Shown piece by piece: positions 9,836-20,600 of a stretch of 64,000 nucleotides of DNA. Origin of the DNA: Prevotella sp. (GTDB taxonomy: Bacteria; Bacteroidota; Bacteroidia; Bacteroidales; Bacteroidaceae); NCBI GenBank assembly GCA_022486815.1, contig JAKVJW010000005.1, forward strand, positions 62,001-126,000. Reading direction: 5' to 3'. How positions within the stretch are numbered: the stretch's first letter is position 1; each line of letters opens with the position of its first letter. The translations under genes were made by a program, and so were the position numbers. The notes under the pieces were generated by a model. It was not told the DNA's origin. It worked only from the letters and a program-made list of their open reading frames with translations, and searched no databases.

Positions 9836-11770
9836 ATGAAAAAGATATTTTATAAAATAAGAACATTAAGTGCAGTAGCTCTTGCACTGATCATGCTAGG
9901 AGGTTGCTCCGATGTGCTCAACGAGCAGCCACGAAGCAAATATGATCCTAATTTTTTAAAGACTCAGAGTGGTATCGAAGGTGCCCTGACAGCACTTTAT
10001 GCACATCTGCGCGATACTTACGGGCAGGGTTATTATTACAACAACTGTGAAACCGGAACCGATGAATACACTTTCGCACAGTCTGCCGACGGAAACTTCA
10101 AAGATGCGGATCTTTCCGGCAACGGCACACTTGATGCCACATCAAGCCGTGCTGATGTACTCTGGGGAAATGCATTCGGCTATATCAATACATCCAGCGA
10201 TGTCATAGAGAATGCCACAGCTGCAGGGTTCAGCGAAAGTCTGATTTCTGAAGCACGCTTCTTCCGTGCCTTCGATTACTTCCGCCTGGTTCAAACCTTC
10301 GGAGGGGTGCCACTTGATTTGGGAGCAGGAATATTGAAATTCAATTCCAATCCTTCACGTACCTCTGTCCGCAACACGGTTCCTGAAGTATATACCAAGG
10401 CTATCTTCCCGGACTTAAATACAGCAATAACCAACTTGCCTGACAATCCTCGTGTCACCGGAGGTGTTTGCAAAAATACAGCCCGTCTGGTACTGGCTCA
10501 AGCTTACCTCACCTATGCGTGGTGGCTGGAAAACCCGAACAGCATCCCTACTTATCCGGAATGTAACCGCACCGATCCTGACGGACACGATGCAAAATGG
10601 TATTTCCAGAAAGCTTATGATCTGGCTTTGGATGGTATTGCACATCCCGGACCTTTTGCCCTTCAACCTACTTTCTATGATGTCAACTTAGCACAAAATG
10701 ACCGTAACAGTGAGTGGATGCTCTGGGCAGACCATACCGAAAGCAGTGAATACTACAATGGCAGTTCTCTTACTTACGGCAGCGGCGGCGCACCGGACAA
10801 CTTTGCATCCTGGATGGTAAGTTGGAATTATCCTAACATGCAGGCGAAAACTACAGACGGTAAATCCTTTAATCCTGTACGCCGTGAAGCTTCTCAGCCT
10901 CTGGGGCGTCCCTGGACTCGTATGGCTCCTGTACAGGAAGTATTTACAAAGACCTTTGCCGACAAGACTATGGATTCACGCTATGACGGAACTTTCACTA
11001 CCGTATACCGGGCCAACTGGAATAAGGATACGCAATATGCAGGTGCAACAGCTACCAATGCCAACGGCTTATCTATAGCTCCTGGCGATGCCGTACTAAG
11101 TTTCGTCAATAGTGACAACGGTATCACCTATCCTTCCGGTGCCGGTGATGACGGTATCGGAGGAGGCACGCTTCCCAATCGTGCCGACTATGTCGTAGGC
11201 CCTTCAGGCATCAGCCGTTACATGTATCCTATGCTTTGGAAGATCGGCCCATACCGTACTGATAACGGAACAGGACTTGGACAGCCTAATGCAGGTAGTA
11301 CCCGTCCTTATGCTATTCTTAAATTCTCTGAATTCTACTTTGTTGCCGCTGAAGCAGCTGTGAAACTCAACATGAATACGGAGGCCCGCAATCTGATCAA
11401 TGTGATCCGTGCAAGAGCCGGCAAATGGCGTTTCAGCAATGCTGACAACACGACAAAGATCGAAGATCACAGTGCAGAGATGGTTGCAGCTACACCAAGC
11501 ACCATCACCATTAATTACCTGCTTGATGAAATGAGCCGTGAGTATTTCGGAGAAGGCCACCGCTGGTTTGACCTTGTCCGCACACAGACATGGGCAGAGC
11601 GCGCAGGAAGTTACACCATAGCAGGCAGTGCTACAGGTGATCATACTCCTGTAATCTACAAACGTACCATTACAAAAGAAAATTATCTGCGTCCGATACC
11701 ACAGAGTCAACTCGATGCCATGCAGATGGCTCCTGATGAATTAAAGAAATTCCAGAACCCTGGATATTAA
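9836..11770 (+). CDS. SusD/RagB-type nutrient-binding lipoprotein
   Basis: Surface lipoprotein that forms the lid of the preceding SusC channel. The lipobox ends at Cys24 (LIMLGGC). TPR-like helices typical of SusD are seen, with the early FFRAFDYFRLVQTFGGVPL motif and the C-terminal DEMSREYFGEGHRWFDLVR and NYLRPIPQSQLDAM signatures. Length 644 is at the long end of the family. It is cotranscribed with susC and ends just before a strong hairpin. Confidence 0.93.
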   Translation: MKKIFYKIRTLSAVALALIMLGGCSDVLNEQPRSKYDPNFLKTQSGIEGALTALYAHLRDTYGQGYYYNNCETGTDEYTFAQSADGNFKDADLSGNGTLDATSSRADVLWGNAFGYINTSSDVIENATAAGFSESLISEARFFRAFDYFRLVQTFGGVPLDLGAGILKFNSNPSRTSVRNTVPEVYTKAIFPDLNTAITNLPDNPRVTGGVCKNTARLVLAQAYLTYAWWLENPNSIPTYPECNRTDPDGHDAKWYFQKAYDLALDGIAHPGPFALQPTFYDVNLAQNDRNSEWMLWADHTESSEYYNGSSLTYGSGGAPDNFASWMVSWNYPNMQAKTTDGKSFNPVRREASQPLGRPWTRMAPVQEVFTKTFADKTMDSRYDGTFTTVYRANWNKDTQYAGATATNANGLSIAPGDAVLSFVNSDNGITYPSGAGDDGIGGGTLPNRADYVVGPSGISRYMYPMLWKIGPYRTDNGTGLGQPNAGSTRPYAILKFSEFYFVAAEAAVKLNMNTEARNLINVIRARAGKWRFSNADNTTKIEDHSAEMVAATPSTITINYLLDEMSREYFGEGHRWFDLVRTQTWAERAGSYTIAGSATGDHTPVIYKRTITKENYLRPIPQSQLDAMQMAPDELKKFQNPGY

Positions 11771-11798
11771 AAGTATAGGTTTTAATAATTGATGAAAA

Positions 11799-11830
11799 GG
11801 GGCTGCACCAAATGTGATGCAGCCCCTCTC
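11799..11830. terminator. Bidirectional terminator between susD and rubredoxin
   Basis: GGGGCTGCA (11799-11807) pairs with TGCAGCCCC (11818-11826) over a ten-base loop. On the minus strand four T follow the stem; on the plus strand the tail is TCTCTTAATT. It probably serves both convergent units. Confidence 0.8.
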
Positions 11831-11878
11831 TTAATTATAAGTCAGAATTTATACGATCATTCTGAAAAACGATAATGA

Positions 11879-12040
11879 CTATTCTTCTACACTGAAATCT
11901 TCCTTTCCGACACCGCACTCAGGACAAACCCAGTCTTCCGGAAGATCTTCGAATGCCGTTCCGGGAGCAATACCGTTGTCAGGATCACCTACAGCAGGAT
12001 CATAAACCCATCCACACACATTACAAATGTACTTTTTCAT
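11879..12040 (-). CDS. Rubredoxin
   Basis: A 53-residue one-electron carrier with one Fe(Cys)4 site. The two binding loops are plain: CNVCGW (Cys6, Cys9) and CPECGVGK (Cys39, Cys42), with the family [18 protein letters not shown] between them. It lies 29 bases downstream of the rubrerythrin gene on the same strand, so the two are likely cotranscribed, with rubredoxin supplying electrons to the rubrerythrin peroxidase during oxygen stress. The ATG at 12038-12040 is the only sensible start. Confidence 0.97.
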   Translation of the reverse strand: MKKYICNVCGWVYDPAVGDPDNGIAPGTAFEDLPEDWVCPECGVGKEDFSVEE

Positions 12041-12069
12041 AATCATCCTTATTAACGATTGGTACTTGA

Positions 12070-12630
12070 TTATTTGAAATATCTCTTATAGAGGCCGATA
12101 AAGCCGGCAGCATGACGAGCCTCATCCTTTGCCATCTCATGAATGGTGTCATGAAGCGTATCATTACCCTCAGCCTTAGCCTTCTTAGCCATGGCAAACT
12201 TCTCTGCACAAGCTCCCTTCTCTGCAGTAATACGGGCAGCAAGATTGCTCTTCGTATCGCTCAGCACCTCGCCGAGCAACTCTGCATAGCGTGATGCATG
12301 GTTTGCTTCCTCAGAAGCATAATGCTCAAAAGCTCTAGCCACTTCCGGATAACCTTCACGATCAGCCTGACGTGACATAGCCAGATACATCCCTACTTCA
12401 CTACATTCACCAGCAAAAGTATCCTTGCAGTGTTTGATCAATTCTTCAGATACGCCTTCCTTGTATGCAGCACCAAGATAATGCACTGTAGCAAAATTGA
12501 AGTCCTCATCCGTATTCTCATCCAGTTCCTTAAACTTGCTCTTGGGAGCTTTGCAAATAGGACACTGATCAGGAGCTTCTTCACCTTCATAGATGTAACC
12601 ACAAACTGTGCAAATAAATTTCTTTTTCAT
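12070..12630 (-). CDS. rbr: Reverse rubrerythrin (N-terminal rubredoxin domain, ferritin-like diiron domain)
   Basis: Non-haem diiron peroxidase protecting anaerobes from hydrogen peroxide. The rubredoxin-like domain comes first (CTVCGY at residues 8-13 and CPICKAPK at about 23-30), the reverse of classic rubrerythrin. The four-helix ferritin-like domain follows with ligand motifs [23 protein letters not shown] and DEARHA. Length 186 is typical of this reversed form. It has a full Bacteroidales promoter upstream and rubredoxin immediately downstream. Confidence 0.96.
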   Translation of the reverse strand: MKKKFICTVCGYIYEGEEAPDQCPICKAPKSKFKELDENTDEDFNFATVHYLGAAYKEGVSEELIKHCKDTFAGECSEVGMYLAMSRQADREGYPEVARAFEHYASEEANHASRYAELLGEVLSDTKSNLAARITAEKGACAEKFAMAKKAKAEGNDTLHDTIHEMAKDEARHAAGFIGLYKRYFK

Positions 12631-12681
12631 AATAATTTATATTTTTAACTACTTTGTATAATGTTTCAATTATTGATATTG

Positions 12682-12713
12682 CAAAGGTATGATAAATATT
12701 TATTTTCTGCAAA
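12682..12713 (-). promoter_or_regulatory. Rubrerythrin promoter
   Basis: On the minus strand, TTTG (12710-12713), 20 bases, TACCTTTG (12682-12689). Transcription would start near 12675, 45 bases before the ATG. Confidence 0.8.
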
Positions 12714-13178
12714 TATATTTGTACTTATTTCAATTATTTTTTGTAATTATTTTAAATTTAGCCAGTTATTACATCTCCATTCCCATCATCGAAATGCCTA
12801 TTGTAGCAGGGAATTCCCTTGTTTTACCAGTACCCAGATTACGTACATAACCCTTATGGATATAAGCAGGGAAATGTATCTCACCAGTTTCATTAGCTGA
12901 CACTACTGCCAGTCCAATATCGTATTTGCGCTTCGTCTGTAAAAACAGAAAGAGAAGACTTCTATACATTAAGTGCCAGCTCCCGGTTTGTGAATTGAAC
13001 TTCATTTTTGCATGCTTTTAACACTCTTATTTACTGACTTTCAATTAATTAAACAAATATCAGATGATATATATTAAATCAATAGAATGAATATCAAAAC
13101 GATTTGTTCAGTGAGTCCCAAGCATGTTTCCCTCATAAAATTAATTCAGCTAACAGTTTTTTTATAGTCTTTTTTGCT
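12714..13178. other. Spacer between rubrerythrin and the HTCS gene
   Basis: No gene is convincing here. A 78-codon minus-strand frame (12769-13005) ends in a KGYVRNLGTGKTREFPATIG-like stretch and could be a relic of a longer gene, but no family was recognised and no promoter box precedes it. Confidence 0.4.
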
Positions 13179-13186
13179 TATATTTG
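13179..13186 (+). promoter_or_regulatory. -7 box of the HTCS gene
   Basis: TATATTTG, 20 bases before the ATG at 13207, giving a leader of only about 14 bases. A T run at 13157-13163 sits where -33 would be. Confidence 0.55.
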
Positions 13187-13206
13187 TAAACCAATAAATA
13201 AAAATA

Positions 13207-16200
13207 ATGGACTTTAGACTGGTATGTGATGAAAACTGCTATAACCAGACATCGCCTCTACATATAGCATTACGCTATAGCGTTTTCTTTTTATTGGTAT
13301 TGTTTTCTGTCATGGCTGGAGCACAAACCAGCTATAAGCAACAATACATCATACATCATCTTGGAGTAAATGATGGACTTGATAATATGTCTGTATATTC
13401 TGTCCTCCAAGGTGAGACTGGAGAAATCTGGATTGGTACGAAAAGTGGCATCAATCGCTATAATGGCAATAATATACAGAATTACCGCCTTGACGGTGAC
13501 ATGATCTTTAGTAATGTTGCGGGAAGAATTTTTTCTCTTTACAAGGATAGAGAAAATAATATTTATGCTTATGATAACAAGGGCAATGTATATCAGTATA
13601 AGACATGGTTAGACCAGTTTGTTCCAGTGTTGCATTTGAAACAGTGGCTTAATGGAGATACAAAGCTTAACCGTATCTATATTGATAAGCATAAGCAAAT
13701 ATGGATGGCAACACGTAGTGGCTTATTTATATATAAAGGTGGAAAAATACGGCAGACAGGGCCAAAAGAGGAAATCAATGATATCTGTGAGGTTGATGAA
13801 AGCCCGAGAAAGCAACGTATTGTAATTGCAACAAATCATAGAGTATTGGTACAAGATGTAAATTCCTGGAAAGTTCTTCATGATGGAATGAATATATGTA
13901 CTCAAAGCCTTTATTATGATAAGGCCACTCATCTCTTATGGGCAGGCACTTTTACACAGGGTATTTGTGTGTACAATTTAAAAACGGGTTTGAGCATTGA
14001 TTCACCATTCTTACATTTTTCACACAATCCTGTCCGAGCGATCCTCCCCCTTGATGCCACCCGTATGCTGGCAGGTATTGATGGTGCTGGCGTGTATATA
14101 GTAGACAGGCATACCTTTCATCATCACTTGCTCTTTAATGCTAAGGATGAAGTAGATAACGCTCTTACTGGAAATGGAATTTATACCATCTACGTAGATC
14201 AACAAAAAAATATATGGATGGGATCATACACAGGCGGAGTGGATGTTGCTATCCCCAGTCTTTTCAATATTAGCATTTTCCGTCATGAGTATAAAGATGT
14301 TAACTCATTAATAGATAATACGGTTAATGCTATTTGTGAGACATCTGACGGTACCCTTTGGTTTGCCACTAATCTTGGTTTGTCTATTTATCATCCGGAA
14401 ACAGGTCTTTGGCAATACACATTGAAAAATAAAGTCATACTTACACTTTGCAGTGATGGGGCACAATGTGTTTGGGCTGGAACTTATGGCAACGGCGTGT
14501 ATCAAGTGAAAGAGAATGGCTTTAGCCGTGAGGTCTATTCACTGGCAAGGGGCAATTTAAAATCAAATTATATTACCAGTTTAGCACTTGATACGGATGG
14601 CAAGCTATGGATAGGTTGTATTGATAGCGAATTAGCTTGTGAATCATCTTCCCAAACGACATATTATCCAATACGTGAGGTACAATGTCTTACTCCATTG
14701 AAAGACGGCAGGATGGCTGCCGGTACTACCGCCGGTTTCTTTATTGTGGATAACAGGACTAATAAACAACAGAAATATTTTCTACCATCCGAATTCAGAA
14801 ATCATGATGTCAATTGCTATATTGAATCGATTATCTTCATGCATCCGGATGAAGCTTGGCTCGGCACTGATGGAGGAGGTATCTATACCTATAATATACG
14901 GACGCACAGGATGAGCCAGATAACGAAGCGCAATGGTTTGCCATCAAATTGTATTACTGCACTATGCCGTGATTCCCAAGGACGTATTTTCATTAGTACG
15001 GACAATGGACTTGCTCTAATCTTACCAGGACAAAGGAATGCTCGCAGACTGATAGCCATTAAAGATATAGACCAAGAATATAATCGTATGGCTTGCTGTC
15101 TTACGCATGATGGACATCTGATTTTTGGCGGTAATAATGGAGCCGTAATACTTGAGCCGTCCCAGATGGAATATATTTTCTATTATAAGGCTATATTGAA
15201 TATTAAGGGTATTAATTTAGTTGGTTCCACCAACAATGTGAATGATTCACTTCGAGCTAACTTATACCGCATGATAAAAAAAGGAAAGGTAAACTTATCG
15301 TATGATCAGAATACCTTTGAAATTAATTTTGAATGCATTAATTATCGTTTTCAGTATGATATTCAATATGAATACATGCTTAAAGGTTTTGATAATCAGT
15401 GGGTAACAATGCCTCGATTACAAAATCTTCGCTATACGAATTTGCCTCCGGGTAACTATACTCTTTATATTCGAAGTATAAGCCGTACAGATGGGCATAT
15501 TATTGACCATAAACAACTTGAAATTCATATTGCTCGTCCATGGTGGAATTCTTTCTTTGCATGGGTAATCTATATTATTTTATTGGGTTGGATATCATCC
15601 ATCATTTGGAAATGGTATCACAGTAGATTAAAGCGAAGGTATTACAATGAAAAAATTAATTTTTTTGTTAATACAGCCCATGATATCCGTACTCCATTAA
15701 GTTTAGTGCTAGCTCCACTTAATGATATTGTCAAGGATGAGTCTCTCAGCTCTAATAGCCGCCGCTATCTTGATATCGCCAGAAAGAATGGCGACAAATT
15801 GCTGAATATGATTACCAGTTTGCTCGATTTTCAGAAAGTGGATCGTTATACTGAGCGTATGAACATACAAGGATTTGACGTAGCATCACTTTTGAAGATA
15901 CAAGCAGATAAGTTCCATTTGTTGGCAGAAGAAAAACACATTACACTCTCTGTAGGAGAATGTCCACGACATCAACTGGTATGGATGGATCCGGAAATGT
16001 CAGATAAGATTTTTGAGAATTTGCTTTCTAATGCCATTAAGTATACTCAGGAAGATGGTAAGGTTGTGCTTGAAGCTAGTACGGATGACCACTATATTTA
16101 TATTAAAGTAAGAGATAATGGTATTGGCATTCCTCAGAAAGCACAGAAGAATATATTCCAGAACTTCTATCGGGCTCCGAATGGAATAAATACGAAACAA

Positions 16201-17328
16201 ATTGGTAGTGGTCTGGGGCTTATCTTATGTCGTCGGCTTGTAGAAGCTCATCATGGAAAACTTTCTTTTATAAGTAAGGAGAATGAAGGAACTGTTTTCG
16301 TGGTACAATTGCCTCAAGGGAATGCTCATTTCCGTAAGTTTATGCACAATGATTCAGGTTGCCATGGAAACAGTCATTTTATTGCTGAAAAAAGAAAAGA
16401 TAATGTTTCCTTATATGTAAATCATAGGAATGAGACTCTTGATTTATCCTCTCCTGATATCTTGGAAGATCAACTTACAAATACTACAGATAAAAGAAAC
16501 AGGGACAGTATACTTTTTGTAGACGATAATATAGAGTTGCTTCATTATATGCAACTTTCATTCTCAGAAGAGTATAACATCATTATTCGGAAGAGTGCAG
16601 AAGAAGCTCTTGCATATCTTGCGGATAATACGTGTGATATTGTTGTATCTGATGTTATGATGGAGGGTATGGATGGCACTGAATTGTGTAAGCGAATTAA
16701 AGAGAATACTGACATTTCATGGATTCCTGTTATCCTGCTTACAGCAAAGTCTGGTAAAGATTTTGTAGTGGAAGGTTTACAGTATGGAGCTGATGACTAT
16801 ATTACAAAACCTTTTGATACCGATATATTGAAGAGCAGGATTCGCAGTATACTTGATAACCATAGACGTCTGAGCAAATATTATTTGAACAGGTCTATAG
16901 AAATGGCAAGTCAGATAAGAGATAGTACATCTTCTTCATTCTTAAAGTCAGTTGAAGCCGATGATAATAAGACTGCTTCGGAGCCACAGTTTAATGTCGA
17001 AGATAAGGCTTTTGTAGAGAAGGCCACACAAATAGTGCTAGATCATCTTTCTGATGAAAATTTTGATATTAATAAACTTTGTAGAGAGATGACGATGAGC
17101 AGAACGTTATTCTATGGTAAAATCAAGGCACTTACATCGGAGAGTCCTCAGAAATTTATCCAATCTTTACGTTTGGAGCAGGCAGCAGCACTTCTCAAGC
17201 AAGGATATTCTGTCCTGGATGTTTCTACCATGACAGGTTTTGTCAATGTAAAGTATTTCAGTACCGTTTTCAAAAAATATTTTGGAGTGTCTCCAAGTAA
17301 ATATAAATTAAGTTTTGAAAATAAGTGA
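13207..17328 (+). CDS. Hybrid two-component system sensor-regulator (HTCS)
   Basis: One-polypeptide glycan sensor and transcription activator in the inner membrane. After a signal-anchor (residues about 20-38) come two seven-bladed propellers of Reg_prop repeats (for example GEIWIGTKSGINRYNG, KIWIG, GTLWFATNLGLSIY) up to about 660. A Y_Y_Y domain (about 690-775) and a transmembrane helix (about 780-800) follow. The HisKA box has His825 in NTAHDIRTPLSL, and HATPase_c carries NAIKYT, DNGIGIP and GSGLGL. The receiver has Asp1149 in SDVMMEGMDG, and an AraC-type helix-turn-helix fills about 1275-1370. All catalytic residues are present. It sits directly upstream of the PUL it probably activates. 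Confidence 0.95.
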   Translation: MDFRLVCDENCYNQTSPLHIALRYSVFFLLVLFSVMAGAQTSYKQQYIIHHLGVNDGLDNMSVYSVLQGETGEIWIGTKSGINRYNGNNIQNYRLDGDMIFSNVAGRIFSLYKDRENNIYAYDNKGNVYQYKTWLDQFVPVLHLKQWLNGDTKLNRIYIDKHKQIWMATRSGLFIYKGGKIRQTGPKEEINDICEVDESPRKQRIVIATNHRVLVQDVNSWKVLHDGMNICTQSLYYDKATHLLWAGTFTQGICVYNLKTGLSIDSPFLHFSHNPVRAILPLDATRMLAGIDGAGVYIVDRHTFHHHLLFNAKDEVDNALTGNGIYTIYVDQQKNIWMGSYTGGVDVAIPSLFNISIFRHEYKDVNSLIDNTVNAICETSDGTLWFATNLGLSIYHPETGLWQYTLKNKVILTLCSDGAQCVWAGTYGNGVYQVKENGFSREVYSLARGNLKSNYITSLALDTDGKLWIGCIDSELACESSSQTTYYPIREVQCLTPLKDGRMAAGTTAGFFIVDNRTNKQQKYFLPSEFRNHDVNCYIESIIFMHPDEAWLGTDGGGIYTYNIRTHRMSQITKRNGLPSNCITALCRDSQGRIFISTDNGLALILPGQRNARRLIAIKDIDQEYNRMACCLTHDGHLIFGGNNGAVILEPSQMEYIFYYKAILNIKGINLVGSTNNVNDSLRANLYRMIKKGKVNLSYDQNTFEINFECINYRFQYDIQYEYMLKGFDNQWVTMPRLQNLRYTNLPPGNYTLYIRSISRTDGHIIDHKQLEIHIARPWWNSFFAWVIYIILLGWISSIIWKWYHSRLKRRYYNEKINFFVNTAHDIRTPLSLVLAPLNDIVKDESLSSNSRRYLDIARKNGDKLLNMITSLLDFQKVDRYTERMNIQGFDVASLLKIQADKFHLLAEEKHITLSVGECPRHQLVWMDPEMSDKIFENLLSNAIKYTQEDGKVVLEASTDDHYIYIKVRDNGIGIPQKAQKNIFQNFYRAPNGINTKQIGSGLGLILCRRLVEAHHGKLSFISKENEGTVFVVQLPQGNAHFRKFMHNDSGCHGNSHFIAEKRKDNVSLYVNHRNETLDLSSPDILEDQLTNTTDKRNRDSILFVDDNIELLHYMQLSFSEEYNIIIRKSAEEALAYLADNTCDIVVSDVMMEGMDGTELCKRIKENTDISWIPVILLTAKSGKDFVVEGLQYGADDYITKPFDTDILKSRIRSILDNHRRLSKYYLNRSIEMASQIRDSTSSSFLKSVEADDNKTASEPQFNVEDKAFVEKATQIVLDHLSDENFDINKLCREMTMSRTLFYGKIKALTSESPQKFIQSLRLEQAAALLKQGYSVLDVSTMTGFVNVKYFSTVFKKYFGVSPSKYKLSFENK

Positions 17329-17352
17329 TTTGAATAGATTCTTGTAGAAAAA

Positions 17353-17400
17353 GTGACATGAGTGATTGTGGCTTACCGCAGTCACTCATGTCGCTTTTAT
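17353..17400 (+). terminator. HTCS terminator
   Basis: GTGACATGAGTGA (17353-17365) pairs with 17382-17394 (one G-T), and five more inner pairs (TGTGG/CCGCA) extend the stem around a CTTA loop. TTTTATATTT follows. It separates the regulator from the PUL structural genes. Confidence 0.85.
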
Positions 17401-17574
17401 ATTTCATTTGCTTTTAGGAAGTCCACAAACTCTTTCTGGTAGCAAGTTCCTGTCTCATATTAAGATCAATACGGGATCTATACCTGTACCCCATTTCTGA
17501 CTTTTATTTATCAAATATGATAGATATGAAACCTTATTTGTCTGAATTCTAACCTTATTATTTATGATTGTATT

Positions 17575-17582
17575 TACTTTTG
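17575..17582 (+). promoter_or_regulatory. Possible -7 box of the PUL operon
   Basis: TACTTTTG matches TAnnTTTG, 36 bases before the susC ATG. No TTTG -33 lies at the usual distance, which fits an activator-dependent promoter controlled by the HTCS protein (inference). Confidence 0.5.
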
Positions 17583-17618
17583 CCGACATAAAATAATCAA
17601 TAATAATAAAAATCTAAT

Positions 17619-20600
17619 ATGATGAAAAAAGGCAAGATGAAGTTTATGTGCATAGCTTGTATGGTAACTGTGCTTTTCATAGGCTCTGCACAGAAAGTGA
17701 TGGCAGATCAGCTCCCCAATACCAGGGTTGAAACTATCCAGCAGAGCCACCGAATTAAAGGTGTAGTTACTGATGGAAAAGAACCTATTATTGGTGCCAG
17801 TGTTATAGTAAAGGGTAAGAATCAGGGTACGGTTACCGATATAGATGGTAACTTCGTATTAAATGTAGATCCGGGGACACCTCTTGTTATCAGTTATGTG
17901 GGATTTATTACGAAAACGGTTAAAGCTGAGAATAATATAAAGGTGTTACTCAGCGAAGATCACAAGACCCTCAACGAGATAGTTGTAACGGCTCTGGGCA
18001 TTAAACGTGACCGAAAGGCTCTGGGATACAGTGTAGGTGAAGTCAATGGTTCTGAACTTCAGAAAGCAAAGGGAACTAATGTTATCAACTCTTTGGCAGG
18101 TAAGATTGCAGGATTAGTTGTTAGTCAGACAGCAGGTGGTCCCTCCGGTTCTACCCGGGTTATCCTTCGTGGTTGCACAGAGATGACAGGTAATAATCAG
18201 CCACTCTATGTCATTGACGGTGTGCCACTGGATAACACTAATTTCGGAAATGCAAGCACTTATGGCGGTTATGACCTGGGGGATGGCATTTCAAGTATCA
18301 ATCCTGATGATATTGAGTCTATGTCAGTCCTTAAAGGTCCTGCTGCATCAGCTCTTTATGGTAGCCGTGCCTCTCATGGAGCCATTCTTATAACTACCAA
18401 AAAGGCTTCAAAGGGTAAATTCAGTGTAGAATACAACGGTAGTTTTATGTTCGATACTCAGTTAGCGAAGTGGGATGATATCCAACAGGTTTATGGTATG
18501 GGCAGCGATGGTAATTACAGCTATCAGGCTACCTCGAATACCAATCATAGTTGGGGTCCCAAGGCTGATGGCAGGAATATGTTGAAATATTTTGACGGAG
18601 TAGAGCGGCCTTTCGAAATTATTCCTGATAATACTTCTCATTTTTTTGGAACGGGTTCTACATTAACTAACAGTGCTATTTTGGGAACTAACAATGGTAC
18701 GAGTAATATTCGATTTACTTTTACTGACATGCGTAATACAGATATTGTGCCTAAATCAAATATGAGTCGCGATATCTTCAATTTGCGTGCAGGAACCTCT
18801 ATCAGAAAATTCGATTTTGATTTTAGTAGTAATTATACTCGTGAGCATGTTAATAATCGTCCCGCATTGGGAGACAGCCAAGCAAATATAGGAAAGAATC
18901 TTATGACGCTTGCCACCACCTATGATCAGAAATGGTTGAAAAATTATGAGGATGCTAATGGTGATTATGCTAACTGGAATGGTATGGATCCTTACAATGT
19001 CAACCCTTATTGGACTGTGTTCAAAAACAAAAATTTTTCTAATAAAGACCAGTTCCGAATGACAGGAAAAGTTGTTTATAATGCTACTAAGCATTTTAAG
19101 ATACAGGCAACATTGGGGGCTGACCTTAATTGGTTTACCTTTACGGACTATGAGGCTCCTACAACTCCTGGTTATGAGGCCGGTATGCTGCAGATCAGCA
19201 AATACAATAACCGCATGTACAATTTCGAACTTCTAGCTATGTATAATAATAGTTGGGGTAACTTTGATTTTAGTGCTACAGCTGGTGGCAATATTTATAA
19301 GGTAAATAATACAACTGGTATTACGACCGCTGAAGACATGGCTATTCGTGATGTTGTAGCTTTAATGAGTTATAATGAGGTAAGTCAACAGGAAAACACA
19401 TATCGGAAACGTATTAATTCTCTCTATGGCAGTACTTCTTTAGGATGGAAGCATTTACTTTATGTCGATGCAACCGTTCGTGGTGATCAAAGTTCTACTC
19501 TTCCTGTCAATCATAATGAGTATGTGTATCCGTCTTTTTCCGGCAGTTTTGTCTTCTCTGAACTTATTAAAAATAAAAAGATCATGCCTTATGGAAAGTT
19601 TCGTATGTCATGGGCTCAGGTAGGTAGTGATACAGATCCTTATCAACTCAATCTTAGTTATAGTAAGAGTCGTTTTACTTATCCAGGTTATACTATTGGT
19701 TATATCAACAATGAAACGATTCCTAATAAGGATTTAAAGCCAACACGTACCAATTCTTTTGAATTTGGTTATGAAGGTAAGTTCTTTAATAATCGTATAG
19801 GACTGGATATTACTTATTATAGTCAGAAGAGTAAGAATCAGATTATAAACATGGCTACTTCTTGGACTTCCGGTTATCCTTACCGACTGATCAATGCCGG
19901 TGAGATTGATAATAAAGGTATTGAAATCACTTTAAACACTCGTCCTATACAGACAAAGGACTTTTCTTGGGACATGAACTTCAATTTCTCAAAAAATCGA
20001 AACAAGGTGATAAGTTTACCTGATAATATGGACATCTTTGAACTTGAGAAAGCTCCTTGGCTGGGTGTAGAAGTTGCTGCCAAAGTCGGAGAAAACTTCG
20101 GATCGATTATTGGCCCGGATTTTAAACGGAATCCAAAAGGTCAGATTCTTATTGATCCTACTACAGGCCTTCCTGAATATGATTATAGCAACCATGTACT
20201 GGGTAATGCCAGTTGGAAATGGACAGGCGGACTTACTACTACCTTAACCTATAAGAGTGTATCTCTTTCTGCCATTTTTGATGTTAAGGTTGGTGCAGAT
20301 CTCTATAGTATGTCTGCTCGGAGTGCTTATGAGTCAGGTAAAGCAAAAGCTACTCTTGAAGGTAGGGATGCATGGTATATAAGTGAGGAACAGCGTGAAG
20401 AAGCCGGTGTTCCTAAAGGACAGGCAAACTGGAAAGCTACTGGTGGATACATAGCTCCTGGCGTTATTGACAACGGTGACGGGACTTATCGTCCAAATAA
20501 CATCTATGTCAATCCAGAGGATTATTGGTACAGTGTTTGTCGTAATGCACCCTCTATGTTTATCTACGATAATTCGTATGTTAAGTGTCGTGAACTTACT

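Noticed and set aside
12769..13005. A 78-codon minus-strand gene
   Set aside because: No recognisable family, no promoter box, and an odd start; possibly a relic, so only mentioned in the spacer entry.
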